The translations under genes were made by a program, and so were the position numbers. A stretch of DNA of 64,000 nt from Aestuariibacter salexigens DSM 15300 (GTDB lineage Bacteria; Pseudomonadota; Gammaproteobacteria; Enterobacterales; Alteromonadaceae). Location of the stretch: contig NZ_AUBH01000001.1 in the NCBI RefSeq assembly GCF_000429145.1, forward strand, positions 372,001-436,000, given 5' to 3'. Shown one piece after another: positions 54,466 through 63,487 of this stretch; position 1 is the first letter of the stretch, and every line of letters starts with the position of its first letter. Below the pieces are notes generated by a model that was given only the letters and a program-made list of their open reading frames with translations, searched no databases and was not told the origin of the DNA.

Positions 54466-56856
54466 ATGGCTAAAACTGATGTAACCGACTGTGCAGATGT
54501 AGAACAGCTCAAAGCTCGTATAAGTGAGTTAGAATCGTCTCATGCAAAGCTTCAACAACGTCACGACCTATATCAACAACTATTTCACAACATGCTGCAT
54601 GAGGTGCATTTCTGGCAGCTGGTGCGTGACGCATCTGGGCAAATTCAAACTTGGCGATTACTCGATGCAAACCCGGTTGCGTTGGCGAGCTGGGGTAAAA
54701 AACTCAACGATATAAAAGGTAAAACGACCAACGAAATCTTTGCCCCTGTCGATGCCACCGCACTGTTTATGCCAATCGTCAAAAAGATATTTGACGAAGG
54801 AAAGCCGTATGAGTGGGTGGATTATTTCGAGGCTACCGATCAAACGCTTTATATGAATAGCATTCCGCTGGATGAATGCTTCATCAGCACAGGTATTGAT
54901 ATTTCCGATCTGAAACGTGCTCAGGCTCAACTTGAGGACGCTAACTTACGGTTAAGTGAGGCAGTGAAAGCGGGGAATGTTGGAATATGGGACTGGGATA
55001 TCAACGCTGACAAGTTGGTATGGGATGATCAGATGTATCGTATTTACGGCCTTCAGCGAAAAGGCTATTCGGAGACCGTTAAGTTGTGGGAAGACGCCTT
55101 ACATCCGGATGACAGTGATTATGCTCGCGCGGCGTTAATGGACTCACTAGAAGGGGTGAAAGAGTACGATATTGAATTTCGTATTACTCGTCCAGATGGC
55201 AACATTCGTTATTTGAAAGGTGATGCAAGAGTCATACGTAATGATGCCGGCGAACCCCAACGAATGTTGGGTACCAATCTGGATATTACCGAGCGTCATA
55301 ATGCAGAAATTGCGATACGGGAATTAGAACGACGAAATAATGCGATGCTGGATTATTCTCCAGTATGTCACAAAATCGTCGACCTCGATCTAACACTTCG
55401 CTATATGAATGCTAATGGCTTCAATATGCTGAGCTTACCCATCAGCGATGACTGGTACGGTAAGCCTTATCCGTTCGAGTTTTTCCCAGATGATGCCAAA
55501 CGTCTGATGGAAGATAAGCTTAGAGAAGTCGTTCGTACTGGTATACGTCAGGCATTTGAATCTAATGCTCTGGACAGTAAAGGCAACGAGATTTGGCTGC
55601 TACACAATCTCATTCCTGTGCCTAAAGAAAACAGTAGTGAGGTGGATTATCTCACAGTTGTGTCTGCTAATATTAGCCAACAGAGAGAAGTGCAGGAACA
55701 ACTCAGGCACCGTGAGAAAATGGACGCAATTGGCCAACTGGCCGGCGGGGTAGCCCATGATTTTAATAATCAGCTGGCCAGTATTCTGGGTTATGCTCAG
55801 TTGATCAATCAACATGCCAGTGATGATAAAATCAAACATTATGTTTCTAAAATCATTGGTGCTGCAGAACGTTCAAGTAGCCTGACCAGACAGATGCTGG
55901 CGTATTCCCGAAAACAGCAATTAGTCAAACAGCCCACCAATATTCATCATGAAATCAACGAAACCATTGAGTTGCTCGCCCATTCCGTTGATAAGCGAAT
56001 TGATATCATAGCCAGGCTGCATGCGACCTCTTTCTGTGTCATTGCGGATAAAGCACAAATTGAAAGTGCATTATTAAACTTGGCGTTAAACGCCTGTGCC
56101 GCCATGCAAAATGGTGGCACCCTGACCATTAGTACGGAAAATGTTTCAGCAAATGAAGACCGCAATTTACTGCAGGAAGTTGATGAGCCCACAGGAGATT
56201 TTATTAAGATAACCGTCACTGATACGGGCACAGGTATCGATGAATCTAATATGGAAAAGATATTTGACCCGTTTTTCACCACTAAACCCGCGGGTGAGGG
56301 AACGGGAATGGGCCTCGCGTCAGTATATGGAACAGTAAAGCAGCATTCAGGCTATATCGATGTTGCAAGTAAAGTAGGAAAAGGCACCAGCTTTATCATC
56401 TATTTAACGATCAACCGAGGAGACGATACCTGTATATCGGACGGTGAAGAAATCAATGCGTCTGATTCAGATACTTCACAACATCCTAAGCGTATCCTGG
56501 TGGTGGATGACGAATCGTCGATAAGAGAACTGTGCAGTGAATTTTTAACCATGTCAGGATACCAAGTAATCCAGGCTGAAAATGGTCTTGAAGCAGTTAA
56601 TACATATCGCAAACAGTGGCAGGATATTGATTTGGTCATACTAGACATGGCCATGCCAGTGATGAATGGCAATGATGCGTATTTTGAAATGCAGGTCATC
56701 AACCCTGATATTAATGTTATCGTGGCATCAGGTTATGACAGTAGTTCCACATCGGCATTTTTGAGCTCTCAGGGGGTAAAAGGCTTTATCGAAAAGCCAT
56801 TTAACCTGAATGCGTTATTGACGATGGTGACGAGAGTGCTGCGGGAAGTACATTAG
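54466..56856 (+). CDS. Hybrid histidine kinase with PAS domains and receiver
   Basis: A 796-residue kinase: a short coiled coil (about 10-35), three PAS-type domains (about 35-150, 160-285 and 290-410), HisKA (GGVAHDFNNQLASILGYAQL), HATPase (NLALNACAAM, DTGTGIDE, GTGMGLASVYG) and a C-terminal receiver (RILVVDDESS, VILDMAMPVMNG, EKPF). No membrane segments are seen. The signal is unknown. The start is taken at ATG 54466; GTG 54457 in frame is possible. Confidence 0.9.
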   Translation: MAKTDVTDCADVEQLKARISELESSHAKLQQRHDLYQQLFHNMLHEVHFWQLVRDASGQIQTWRLLDANPVALASWGKKLNDIKGKTTNEIFAPVDATALFMPIVKKIFDEGKPYEWVDYFEATDQTLYMNSIPLDECFISTGIDISDLKRAQAQLEDANLRLSEAVKAGNVGIWDWDINADKLVWDDQMYRIYGLQRKGYSETVKLWEDALHPDDSDYARAALMDSLEGVKEYDIEFRITRPDGNIRYLKGDARVIRNDAGEPQRMLGTNLDITERHNAEIAIRELERRNNAMLDYSPVCHKIVDLDLTLRYMNANGFNMLSLPISDDWYGKPYPFEFFPDDAKRLMEDKLREVVRTGIRQAFESNALDSKGNEIWLLHNLIPVPKENSSEVDYLTVVSANISQQREVQEQLRHREKMDAIGQLAGGVAHDFNNQLASILGYAQLINQHASDDKIKHYVSKIIGAAERSSSLTRQMLAYSRKQQLVKQPTNIHHEINETIELLAHSVDKRIDIIARLHATSFCVIADKAQIESALLNLALNACAAMQNGGTLTISTENVSANEDRNLLQEVDEPTGDFIKITVTDTGTGIDESNMEKIFDPFFTTKPAGEGTGMGLASVYGTVKQHSGYIDVASKVGKGTSFIIYLTINRGDDTCISDGEEINASDSDTSQHPKRILVVDDESSIRELCSEFLTMSGYQVIQAENGLEAVNTYRKQWQDIDLVILDMAMPVMNGNDAYFEMQVINPDINVIVASGYDSSSTSAFLSSQGVKGFIEKPFNLNALLTMVTRVLREVH

Positions 56857-56863
56857 ACCTTAC

Positions 56864-57034
56864 TTACCGTTTTCTACTACAAATTCTTTCAAGAATGTAA
56901 ATGAGAAAAGCAACACCGCTCACAAGAGTAATTTCATAGATGAATGGCAATGTTGCGTATCGGCTAAAAAATATCGCCGTTACTAAGCCCAATATAAACA
57001 AAATTAACTTCTTGGAAATGAGAGTTGCTTTCAT
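56864..57034 (-). CDS. Two-helix membrane protein, candidate microcin immunity protein
   Basis: A 56-residue protein opening MKATLISKK, with two hydrophobic segments (about residues 9-25 and 31-48) and a basic tail (ERICSRKR). Size and topology resemble small immunity proteins of class II bacteriocins, and its position 34 bases after the microcin-like gene supports that role. I cannot name the family. The frame extends upstream to 57181 but would overlap the microcin gene; the start at 57034 has AGG upstream. Confidence 0.65.
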   Translation of the reverse strand: MKATLISKKLILFILGLVTAIFFSRYATLPFIYEITLVSGVAFLIYILERICSRKR

Positions 57035-57068
57035 CTTTATGTACCTATTTGGTTTTACATTATTGGCG

Positions 57069-57266
57069 TTAAATGGTTCCAAACCCCGCACCAAAAGGCA
57101 CTTCGTAATTGGCTGTCCAACTATGGCTAGATGATGAAAAATCATCAACATATTCAGAAAAACATTCAAGCGATGCATCAATTACTTTGCCGCCTAAATA
57201 GCCGTAAATAAAACCAGTTACACCACCACTAACTTGCGTTATTTCTTTTTCAGTTAAGTTCTTCAT
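57069..57266 (-). CDS. Class II microcin-like peptide precursor with double-glycine leader
   Basis: A 65-residue precursor. The first 15 residues, MKNLTEKEITQVSGG, are a textbook double-glycine leader, like that of microcin V. The mature part would be 50 residues, VTGFIYGYLGGKVIDASLEC onward, with glycine-rich and Ser-rich stretches, one Cys, and the ending FGAGFGTI. A good ribosome-binding site (AAGGA, 8 bases) precedes the ATG. No C39-peptidase exporter or partner is seen in this window, so secretion would need one encoded elsewhere. The mature sequence is not one I recognise. Confidence 0.8.
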   Translation of the reverse strand: MKNLTEKEITQVSGGVTGFIYGYLGGKVIDASLECFSEYVDDFSSSSHSWTANYEVPFGAGFGTI

Positions 57267-57458
57267 GATTAATCCTTTAAATTATTACCTGCATCAGTGC
57301 AGAAAAATAAAGTACACCCTTAACGTTGAGTTTTCAGCTGGTCTTAAGGATAGTTATCAACATAAATCTAACTGCGGAAAAGGCGATGATTTCAATATTG
57401 CAATCGCAATTCAGCAATTGCATAGTTTCCTACCCAACACGTCGCGAAGGTAACTCAA

Positions 57459-58238
57459 ATGGAACTGACGTTATATCAGGTTGATGCATTTACGCAGCAG
57501 GTATTCGGTGGCAATCCGGCTGCGGTAGTGCCGCTTCCCGAGTGGCTCCCGGACACCATGCTGCAAAAGATTGCAGAGGAAAATAATCTGTCGGAAACCG
57601 CTTTTTTTGTCGCCGAAAATGAGGGCTTCAGGTTGCGCTGGTTTACGCCTGAAGCTGAGGTGGACCTGTGTGGGCACGCTACCTTGGCCACGGCGCACAC
57701 GTTATTTCATCATTGTGGCTATGAGAAGTCAGCTGTACGTTTTTTTACTAACAGCGGAGGTTTGACTGTAAGGCGCGATCATAAAGGTTACATTATGGAT
57801 TTCCCCGCCAGTATGCCAGAGCCGGTTACTGCGCCACCGCTGCTGCTGGAAGCGCTGGGCTGCGCAGCAGTGTCAATTCATAAAGCATTCGATTACATTG
57901 TTGAGTTGGAGAGTGAATCTCTGCTGGCGAGTCTGACGCCGGATTTTTTCAAGCTTTCAAAACTTGATGGAAGGGGCGTAGTTGTGACGGCGAGGGGAGA
58001 GCAGTATGACATAGTGGCTCGTTGCTTTTTCCCTAAGCTTAGAGTGAATGAAGACCCGGTGACGGGTTCCGCGTTCTGTGAGTTGACACCTTTTTGGGCC
58101 GACAAGTCAGCACAGCACGCATTTCACGCCCGCCAGCTATCTTCGCGCGGTGGAGATTTATTCTGTGAGCTTAAAGGTGATCGAGTCTATTTAACTGGAT
58201 ATGCTGCAGACTATATGCAGGCAACCATCAGCTTATAG
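57459..58238 (+). CDS. PhzF-family protein
   Basis: A 259-residue protein of the PhzF/diaminopimelate-epimerase fold: YQVDAFTQQVFGGNPAAV at the start, ENNLSETAFFV with the conserved Glu, FTPEAEVDLCGHATLA, and NEDPVTGSAFCEL. PhzF acts in phenazine synthesis, but most genomic homologues have other, mostly unknown, isomerase roles. No phenazine genes are near. It heads a possible operon with the prenyltransferase 14 bases downstream. Confidence 0.93.
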   Translation: MELTLYQVDAFTQQVFGGNPAAVVPLPEWLPDTMLQKIAEENNLSETAFFVAENEGFRLRWFTPEAEVDLCGHATLATAHTLFHHCGYEKSAVRFFTNSGGLTVRRDHKGYIMDFPASMPEPVTAPPLLLEALGCAAVSIHKAFDYIVELESESLLASLTPDFFKLSKLDGRGVVVTARGEQYDIVARCFFPKLRVNEDPVTGSAFCELTPFWADKSAQHAFHARQLSSRGGDLFCELKGDRVYLTGYAADYMQATISL

Positions 58239-58252
58239 GGGCTGGAGCGGTC

Positions 58253-59149
58253 ATGTCCTCCCACACCATATTTGCCACGTTGCAGACAATGCGGCCGCCT
58301 TTTTTACTGCTTGCTCTGATCTGTGTGGCTCTTGGCATTGCAAGCGCGGTCGCAATAGGCGCGGACATTTTAATCAGTAAAATCATATTGGCCATAATTG
58401 GGGGACTCAGTGCTCATATCGCAGTGAATTGTCTGAATGAATATCAGGATTATAACAGCGGTCTCGATTTAGCGACGACGCGCACGCCTTTTAGCGGTGG
58501 CAGTGGGGCGCTAGTCGATACGCCGTCAGCGGCGTTTTCAAGTCATGCCGTTGCCATCGTCTGTCTCACCGTTTCCATGGCAATAGGTGTGTATTTTGCG
58601 ATGTCGATAGGTTGGGGAATTGTCCCGCTTGGCTTATTGGGTATCACTATCATTGTCAGTTACACCCGATGGCTGAACCGATTTGCGTATTTGTGTTTAA
58701 TAGCGCCGGGGCTGGCCTTTGGACCGCTTATGATTTGCGGTACGCACTACGTATTTAGCGGTGACTACTCGGTGCCGTCCTTACTCATCTCAATGGTGGT
58801 GTTTTTTCTGGCCAATAACCTTCTACTGTTAAATCAGTTTCCAGATGTTGAAGCCGACAGACAGCACGGGCGCAATCACCTTGTTATCCGCCATGGTTTT
58901 TCCGTTTCGATTCTGGTGTACATAGCGTTTTGGCTGGCATCAGTGATTATGCTTTCTATCTGCCTTGCTGTGGCAGCGTTGCCACCTGGTGCGGCGATTG
59001 GTTTTTTACCTTTGATGCTAGGCGCAGTAGTGTCGGTAAAACTGAAAGAGGCGCACAAGCATCTCGACTCTCTTGTGCCACTAATGGCAATAAACGTGAT
59101 CATGACTCTGCTAACGCCGGCAGTGATCGCAGTAAGTCTGCTAGTGTAG
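58253..59149 (+). CDS. UbiA-type prenyltransferase
   Basis: A 298-residue membrane protein with 8-9 hydrophobic segments and the aspartate motifs of the UbiA superfamily: NCLNEYQDYNSGLD (first) and NQFPDVEADRQHG (second). It should attach an isoprenoid chain to an aromatic or other acceptor; it resembles MenA-like members rather than UbiA itself. No quinone pathway genes are adjacent. It sits between the PhzF and YedK-like genes with short gaps. Confidence 0.87.
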   Translation: MSSHTIFATLQTMRPPFLLLALICVALGIASAVAIGADILISKIILAIIGGLSAHIAVNCLNEYQDYNSGLDLATTRTPFSGGSGALVDTPSAAFSSHAVAIVCLTVSMAIGVYFAMSIGWGIVPLGLLGITIIVSYTRWLNRFAYLCLIAPGLAFGPLMICGTHYVFSGDYSVPSLLISMVVFFLANNLLLLNQFPDVEADRQHGRNHLVIRHGFSVSILVYIAFWLASVIMLSICLAVAALPPGAAIGFLPLMLGAVVSVKLKEAHKHLDSLVPLMAINVIMTLLTPAVIAVSLLV

Positions 59150-59158
59150 GAATAGCCT

Positions 59159-59857
59159 ATGTGTGGACGTTTGAATGTCATTGACGATGCCGGTGTACAG
59201 GGACTGTGTGAGCAGTTAGGTATTGAACTGTGGCCAGAGACGGGGATGGTTGAACAGCGTTTTATTCGCGCCACACAGCCAGTGTCTATTGTTCGGCAGA
59301 AAAACGGTATTACGCGGATGGATAATGCCATTTGGTGGCTGTTACTTGAAGCAACTGAAAGCGGATTCAAGCCTTCAAAATATACGTCGTTTAATACCCG
59401 CTATGACAAGCTTAATGTGCCACGCAGCGCAGGTTTCATACCTTTTCGGCAAAGTCGCTGTATTATTCCGGCCAAAGGATTTGGTGAAACCGAGTTTATC
59501 AATAAAAAACCATTGCACTACCATGACATGATCGCATTGGAAGGTGAAGCCATTGCTTTCGGTGGCCTGTATAAGGAGTGGGTGCATAAGGATACCGGCG
59601 AGGTCACACTGTCATGCTCTGTGATCACCTTGCCGCCCCATGAAAAGCTTCAGCATATTCACACCAAAGCGATGCCACTGATGCTGCCTCAGCATGATGA
59701 GACCATAGCAATGTGGCTTGACCCGACTGTCACAGACTCTCGTGTCTCTGAGCCGTTATTGCAGCCGCATATTCCGCAAGATTTGTACGCGCAGCAAATT
59801 GATAAACCCTCAACCTATCGACCAGTTGGCGAGCGGTTTTTAATTCATCATGACTGA
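59159..59857 (+). CDS. SOS-response-associated protein, YedK/HMCES type
   Basis: A 232-residue SRAP-domain protein. MCGRLN places the catalytic Cys at position 2, which forms a thiazolidine crosslink to abasic sites in single-stranded DNA. FNTRYD carries the conserved Asn and Arg; CIIPAKGFGETEF and HTKAMP are the other conserved blocks, with the His of the active site. It protects abasic sites during replication. Its end overlaps the acyltransferase gene by eight bases. Confidence 0.92.
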   Translation: MCGRLNVIDDAGVQGLCEQLGIELWPETGMVEQRFIRATQPVSIVRQKNGITRMDNAIWWLLLEATESGFKPSKYTSFNTRYDKLNVPRSAGFIPFRQSRCIIPAKGFGETEFINKKPLHYHDMIALEGEAIAFGGLYKEWVHKDTGEVTLSCSVITLPPHEKLQHIHTKAMPLMLPQHDETIAMWLDPTVTDSRVSEPLLQPHIPQDLYAQQIDKPSTYRPVGERFLIHHD

Positions 59858-61037
59858 TAATTGCAAGCCCGCACCGTTGCCGGCATTGACAGGAATTCGC
59901 TTTGTCGCAATTTTCCATATCTTCATGTATCACTTGTGGGCGGTGTTTACCTATTACAGTGGCCAGACAGCACAAGCACAGGGCTTACTCCAGGGCATGT
60001 CTGAATTCCCTGCGTGGTTGATGGTATTTCTATCCAACGGTTGGGTCTCAACCAGTCTGTTTTTTATGCTGTCTGGCTTTATCCTGTCCTATCTTTACTG
60101 GCAGGTTGATGGAGAATTGCGCGACGGTAAGAGACAGTTCTGGCTAAAGCGCTTTGCGCGCATCTATCCGGTTCACCTTGTCGTTCTGGCGATACTCATC
60201 GCGGTAAAACTGGGTGTTTACATTGAAGAGGAGCGTTCAGCGATGCTCCTGATAGGCAGCGCTGTTGGCACGGCCACGCTGATGCAAGCCTGGTATCCTC
60301 CCTTTGTACCGATATGGAGCTGGCCCTCCTGGACCATATCAGTGCTGGTGTTTTTATACCTGTTGATGCCTTACCTGATAAAAGCGTTGAATTTATTGAC
60401 CTGTAAACAGCAAAAAACGCTGCTGACCATACTTCCGCTCATTTCGCTGCTTCCTGCCCTTGGCTACTATCTTTACGTAGGGATAAACGCACCGTGGCAA
60501 ATGCATACAGAATTATTCTTTAGCAATTTCCCGCTATTCTGGGTGCCGTATTTTGTCTCCGGCATGTTACTGAGTCGGGTCGTATCTATCAGCGGTGCAA
60601 GCTCAACCAATTCTGCTGCTTCATTTTTTTCTCTGGGAGACGTTGCGTTGGGGCTATTAATTGGCATCGCATGTATACCTTCGCTGGATACTTATCTGGT
60701 TTATTTTCTGAGGTTTGGCCTGCTGATGCCGCTTTATATGGTGTTTATCATTGATTTGGCTAAAGGTAAGGGGTTCGTGGCAAGACTGCTTTCAAGTTCG
60801 ATAATGCAACGCTTGGGTGACATCGGCTTTTCAATTTTCATTTGGCAGGCATTTGTTTTGGCAGTCGCGTTTATATCCATCGAGCATTTCCCGCAACTTG
60901 CTGACGTTCATCTTGCCTTGGCGGTTATTCTTGTATTGCTACTCGCGGTCTTTAGTACCTACGTGATTGAAAAACCATTAGCCAGAGCAATAGTGAAGCG
61001 GTTTTCCCGTCGCGCTAATTCTACGTGTTGCAAATAA
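59850..61037 (+). CDS. Acyltransferase-3 family membrane protein
   Basis: A 395-residue OafA/YrhL-type acyltransferase with about 10 membrane segments. The signature arginine and histidine (LTGIRFVAIFHIFMYHLW), the FMLSGFILSYLY segment and RFARIYPVHLV are present. Members O-acetylate sugars or other surface molecules. The acceptor cannot be read. It is unlinked to the exopolysaccharide locus and overlaps the YedK-like gene. Confidence 0.92.
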   Translation: MTDNCKPAPLPALTGIRFVAIFHIFMYHLWAVFTYYSGQTAQAQGLLQGMSEFPAWLMVFLSNGWVSTSLFFMLSGFILSYLYWQVDGELRDGKRQFWLKRFARIYPVHLVVLAILIAVKLGVYIEEERSAMLLIGSAVGTATLMQAWYPPFVPIWSWPSWTISVLVFLYLLMPYLIKALNLLTCKQQKTLLTILPLISLLPALGYYLYVGINAPWQMHTELFFSNFPLFWVPYFVSGMLLSRVVSISGASSTNSAASFFSLGDVALGLLIGIACIPSLDTYLVYFLRFGLLMPLYMVFIIDLAKGKGFVARLLSSSIMQRLGDIGFSIFIWQAFVLAVAFISIEHFPQLADVHLALAVILVLLLAVFSTYVIEKPLARAIVKRFSRRANSTCCK

Positions 61038-61253
61038 CAGACACGCACACAAGTCCCGTAAAACTGCGGGCATGGGAAGTCTGGTGGCGGTTATTCTTTG
61101 AACTGACTGTATCTTTGCGCATACAAGCTTCACCCCCTCAATACCGACACTCTCTTCTACACCCCTTAACATATAAGCCTCAGCACAACCTTTCTAATGT
61201 GGTCTGAAAGTTGCTGAACGAATAAGACCTTATGCAGTATTTGGGAAATAAGT

Positions 61254-62207
61254 ATGCAAACAATAAAGAATTCACTGATCATGGCGCTGGCTGGGACCGT
61301 TTTAACTGCGTGCGGCGGTTCTGGTGACAGTTCTGACACACTTCAGCCAGAACCACCTGAGTCAACACTTCCTACCACACTATCTGTCAATGTCTCTGAT
61401 GCACCGGTTGATGATGCACTTGCCGTCGTTGTCGAATTTGATTCTGTTGAACTCGTTGGCACGGGCAATCCCATTGTGATTGATGTGAGAGATGAGCAGG
61501 ACAATCCTAAGCAAGTTGATCTCCTGCAGTTTCAAGGCGCTGATTTTGATTCTTTGTTGGAAGACGTCGAGGTGCCTGCCGGTACCTATGAACAATTTCG
61601 ACTCAATGTAACAGAAAACTCATACATCGAACTCGAGCAAGGAACCTTTGCGCTTCGGGTGCCCAGTGGACAGCTCAAACTGGATGGATTCACTTTAGCT
61701 GAAGAACAGCAGGCAACCTTTACGGTTGAATTTGATCTACGCAAAGCCCTGGTTGATCCGCCCGGAAGAGCGGAAGTACAGCTGAAACCTCGCGGTGTAC
61801 GTCTGGTACAAAACGACCTGACCGGTGCGATTGAAGGTAGCGTTGCACAATCTCTGGTACTGGCTGAAGTCTGTCTGGACAAAACCGACGTTAATAAGGG
61901 GAATGCTGTCTATATCTATCAGGGACATACTCACGAGCTTAGCAATCTTGGTGATGACACCGACGAAGCAGCGGATGAGAGTGAAGTTTCTCCCTATACA
62001 ATCGGTGAGGTCGATTTTGATGATGAGCAGGGCTACCGTTTTGAAGTCGCCTATTTGCCAGCCGGCGAATATACCGTTGGCTTTACCTGTCTGGCCTTAA
62101 ATGATGTACCAGAGAGTGATGAGGGCGCCGAGCAAGGGTTTGAAATACAAGCCAAGCTTGAAGTGGTATTGAGCGCTGAACAAACTGTCACTGTAGACTT
62201 TGAGTAA
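61254..62207 (+). CDS. DUF4382 lipoprotein
   Basis: A 317-residue lipoprotein: signal peptide with lipobox LTAC (Cys 20) followed by GGSGDSS, then a DUF4382 beta-sandwich domain (about 40-190; LSVNVSDAPVDDALAVVVEF, VPAGTYEQFRLNV), and a second beta-rich domain (about 195-317). It is acidic overall and probably faces the periplasm or the cell exterior. The family function is unknown. A 217-base spacer without other recognised features separates it from the acyltransferase gene. Confidence 0.88.
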   Translation: MQTIKNSLIMALAGTVLTACGGSGDSSDTLQPEPPESTLPTTLSVNVSDAPVDDALAVVVEFDSVELVGTGNPIVIDVRDEQDNPKQVDLLQFQGADFDSLLEDVEVPAGTYEQFRLNVTENSYIELEQGTFALRVPSGQLKLDGFTLAEEQQATFTVEFDLRKALVDPPGRAEVQLKPRGVRLVQNDLTGAIEGSVAQSLVLAEVCLDKTDVNKGNAVYIYQGHTHELSNLGDDTDEAADESEVSPYTIGEVDFDDEQGYRFEVAYLPAGEYTVGFTCLALNDVPESDEGAEQGFEIQAKLEVVLSAEQTVTVDFE

Positions 62208-62214
62208 AAAAGTA

Positions 62215-62238
62215 ATCCGCCAGCTCAGGCTGGCGGAT
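62215..62238. terminator. Bidirectional intrinsic terminator
   Basis: ATCCGCCAGC and GCTGGCGGAT, perfect ten-base arms around TCAG, with T-rich tails on both strands. It serves the DUF4382 gene (plus) and the permease gene (minus). Confidence 0.92.
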
Positions 62239-62246
62239 AATTTCTT

Positions 62247-63476
62247 TTAAACCGTTCTTGTCGCCAAAGCGGGTGAGACTTGAGCTGCCTTTCTTGCCGG
62301 TCCGTAAACTGCCAGTTGCCCGACAATCCATAGCACAACCATACCGGCCGGCACGTAATACCATTCAATACGGCTCATTTCGAAGGTGTTGACCAGCAGA
62401 ATGTTCAGTCCGACTGTCAGTGCTGCGCCAAGTAACACGCCCATCGTTGAAATCAAAAAGTTTTCCAACATGAAATAGCGCATGATAGAGCCTTGTGATG
62501 CACCCAGTGCACGACGAGTGCCAATCTGCTTTTTGCGGCGGTTGACGCTGAAGCTCGCTAAACCAACAATCCCCAGAGCCGTGACAATGGTCAGGATAAC
62601 CATCACCGTAGTAAGGATCTTAATCATGCCGCTGTGCTGTCGATAGGTACGCTCGCGGGTTTCTTCGACACTACGCAGGCTGCGAATAATTCGGCCACGG
62701 TTGCTGTCAGCCAGCATCTGCTCAACTTGCGGCATTAACGTATCCCGCATGCCGGGTTCAGCGCGGATGAAATACCTGGTTGAGGTGAACAGCATTTTTT
62801 GTGGTACTAGCATGGAATTTTCAACATTGCTCCAGCCCGGCCAGGGTGCCTGCAGCTTGTCAATCACGCCCTTGATGATCATAGGTTCATCATTGTTGAT
62901 ATAGACCGTTTTGCCAATGGATTCTGCAACGGGCAGATCGGGAAAAAGTCTCTCTACCATCGCTTGTGAAAGTATCACCAGATCAGGCCAACTGCTTTCA
63001 CCATTGCCGCGCCATAGAATGTCATTCGCAGTAAAGTTTTCTCCTGCGATAAGTTCGACATCCAGGGTATCCAGCCCCTGTTCGTCTACCATATAGACGG
63101 CCACGCCGGTGCCTTCGATATCCTCACCTGGCTCGGTTTGCAGTCCCATTGACCAGCCGCCACCGCTGACTGGAATTGCGTTGATCTGAATGGCATTGCG
63201 CACACCAGGGGTGTTGCGTATGGCTTCTAGGTCAGCCGTAACCGTTGATTGTTCATCAAAGTCGGTTGCGAAACCTGTGCTGCTTAAAAAGAACGAATTT
63301 GCATCATCAAGGCCGCTTTCTCTGGCCATCAACTGACTGCGTTCCTGAATAATAAATATTGCATTAACAATAATGGTCATGGTCACTGCAATCTGCAGGG
63401 CGATCAGTAACGCCCCAACTTTATTGCGCTTAAGAGCACGAAGAATAGGACCGACTTCCCAGTTTGTAGCAGACAT
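62247..63476 (-). CDS. FtsX/MacB-type ABC transporter permease
   Basis: A 409-residue permease: N-terminal membrane segment (VGALLIALQIAVTMTIIVN), a MacB-like periplasmic core (about 45-270), then three membrane segments with FSVNRRKKQIGTRRALGAS, the FtsX signature. ATG at 63476 is chosen because GAGG lies 8 bases upstream; ATG 63482 is too close to it. The preceding permease gene stops 11 bases upstream, so they form a pair, probably with an ATPase outside the window. The substrate is unknown. Confidence 0.9.
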   Translation of the reverse strand: MSATNWEVGPILRALKRNKVGALLIALQIAVTMTIIVNAIFIIQERSQLMARESGLDDANSFFLSSTGFATDFDEQSTVTADLEAIRNTPGVRNAIQINAIPVSGGGWSMGLQTEPGEDIEGTGVAVYMVDEQGLDTLDVELIAGENFTANDILWRGNGESSWPDLVILSQAMVERLFPDLPVAESIGKTVYINNDEPMIIKGVIDKLQAPWPGWSNVENSMLVPQKMLFTSTRYFIRAEPGMRDTLMPQVEQMLADSNRGRIIRSLRSVEETRERTYRQHSGMIKILTTVMVILTIVTALGIVGLASFSVNRRKKQIGTRRALGASQGSIMRYFMLENFLISTMGVLLGAALTVGLNILLVNTFEMSRIEWYYVPAGMVVLWIVGQLAVYGPARKAAQVSPALATRTV

Positions 63477-63487
63477 AATCATTTCCT

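Noticed and set aside
54290-54484. Open frame of 64 codons with a plausible ribosome-binding site (MGMFSHPIRIL...)
   Set aside because: It overlaps the hybrid kinase start and contains the palindrome; composition shows no recognisable domain, so it is more likely leader sequence than a gene.
61038-61253. Spacer before the DUF4382 gene inspected for RNA genes, repeats or a small gene
   Set aside because: Only a weak CCCG/CGGG pairing without a U-run and short unsupported frames were seen.
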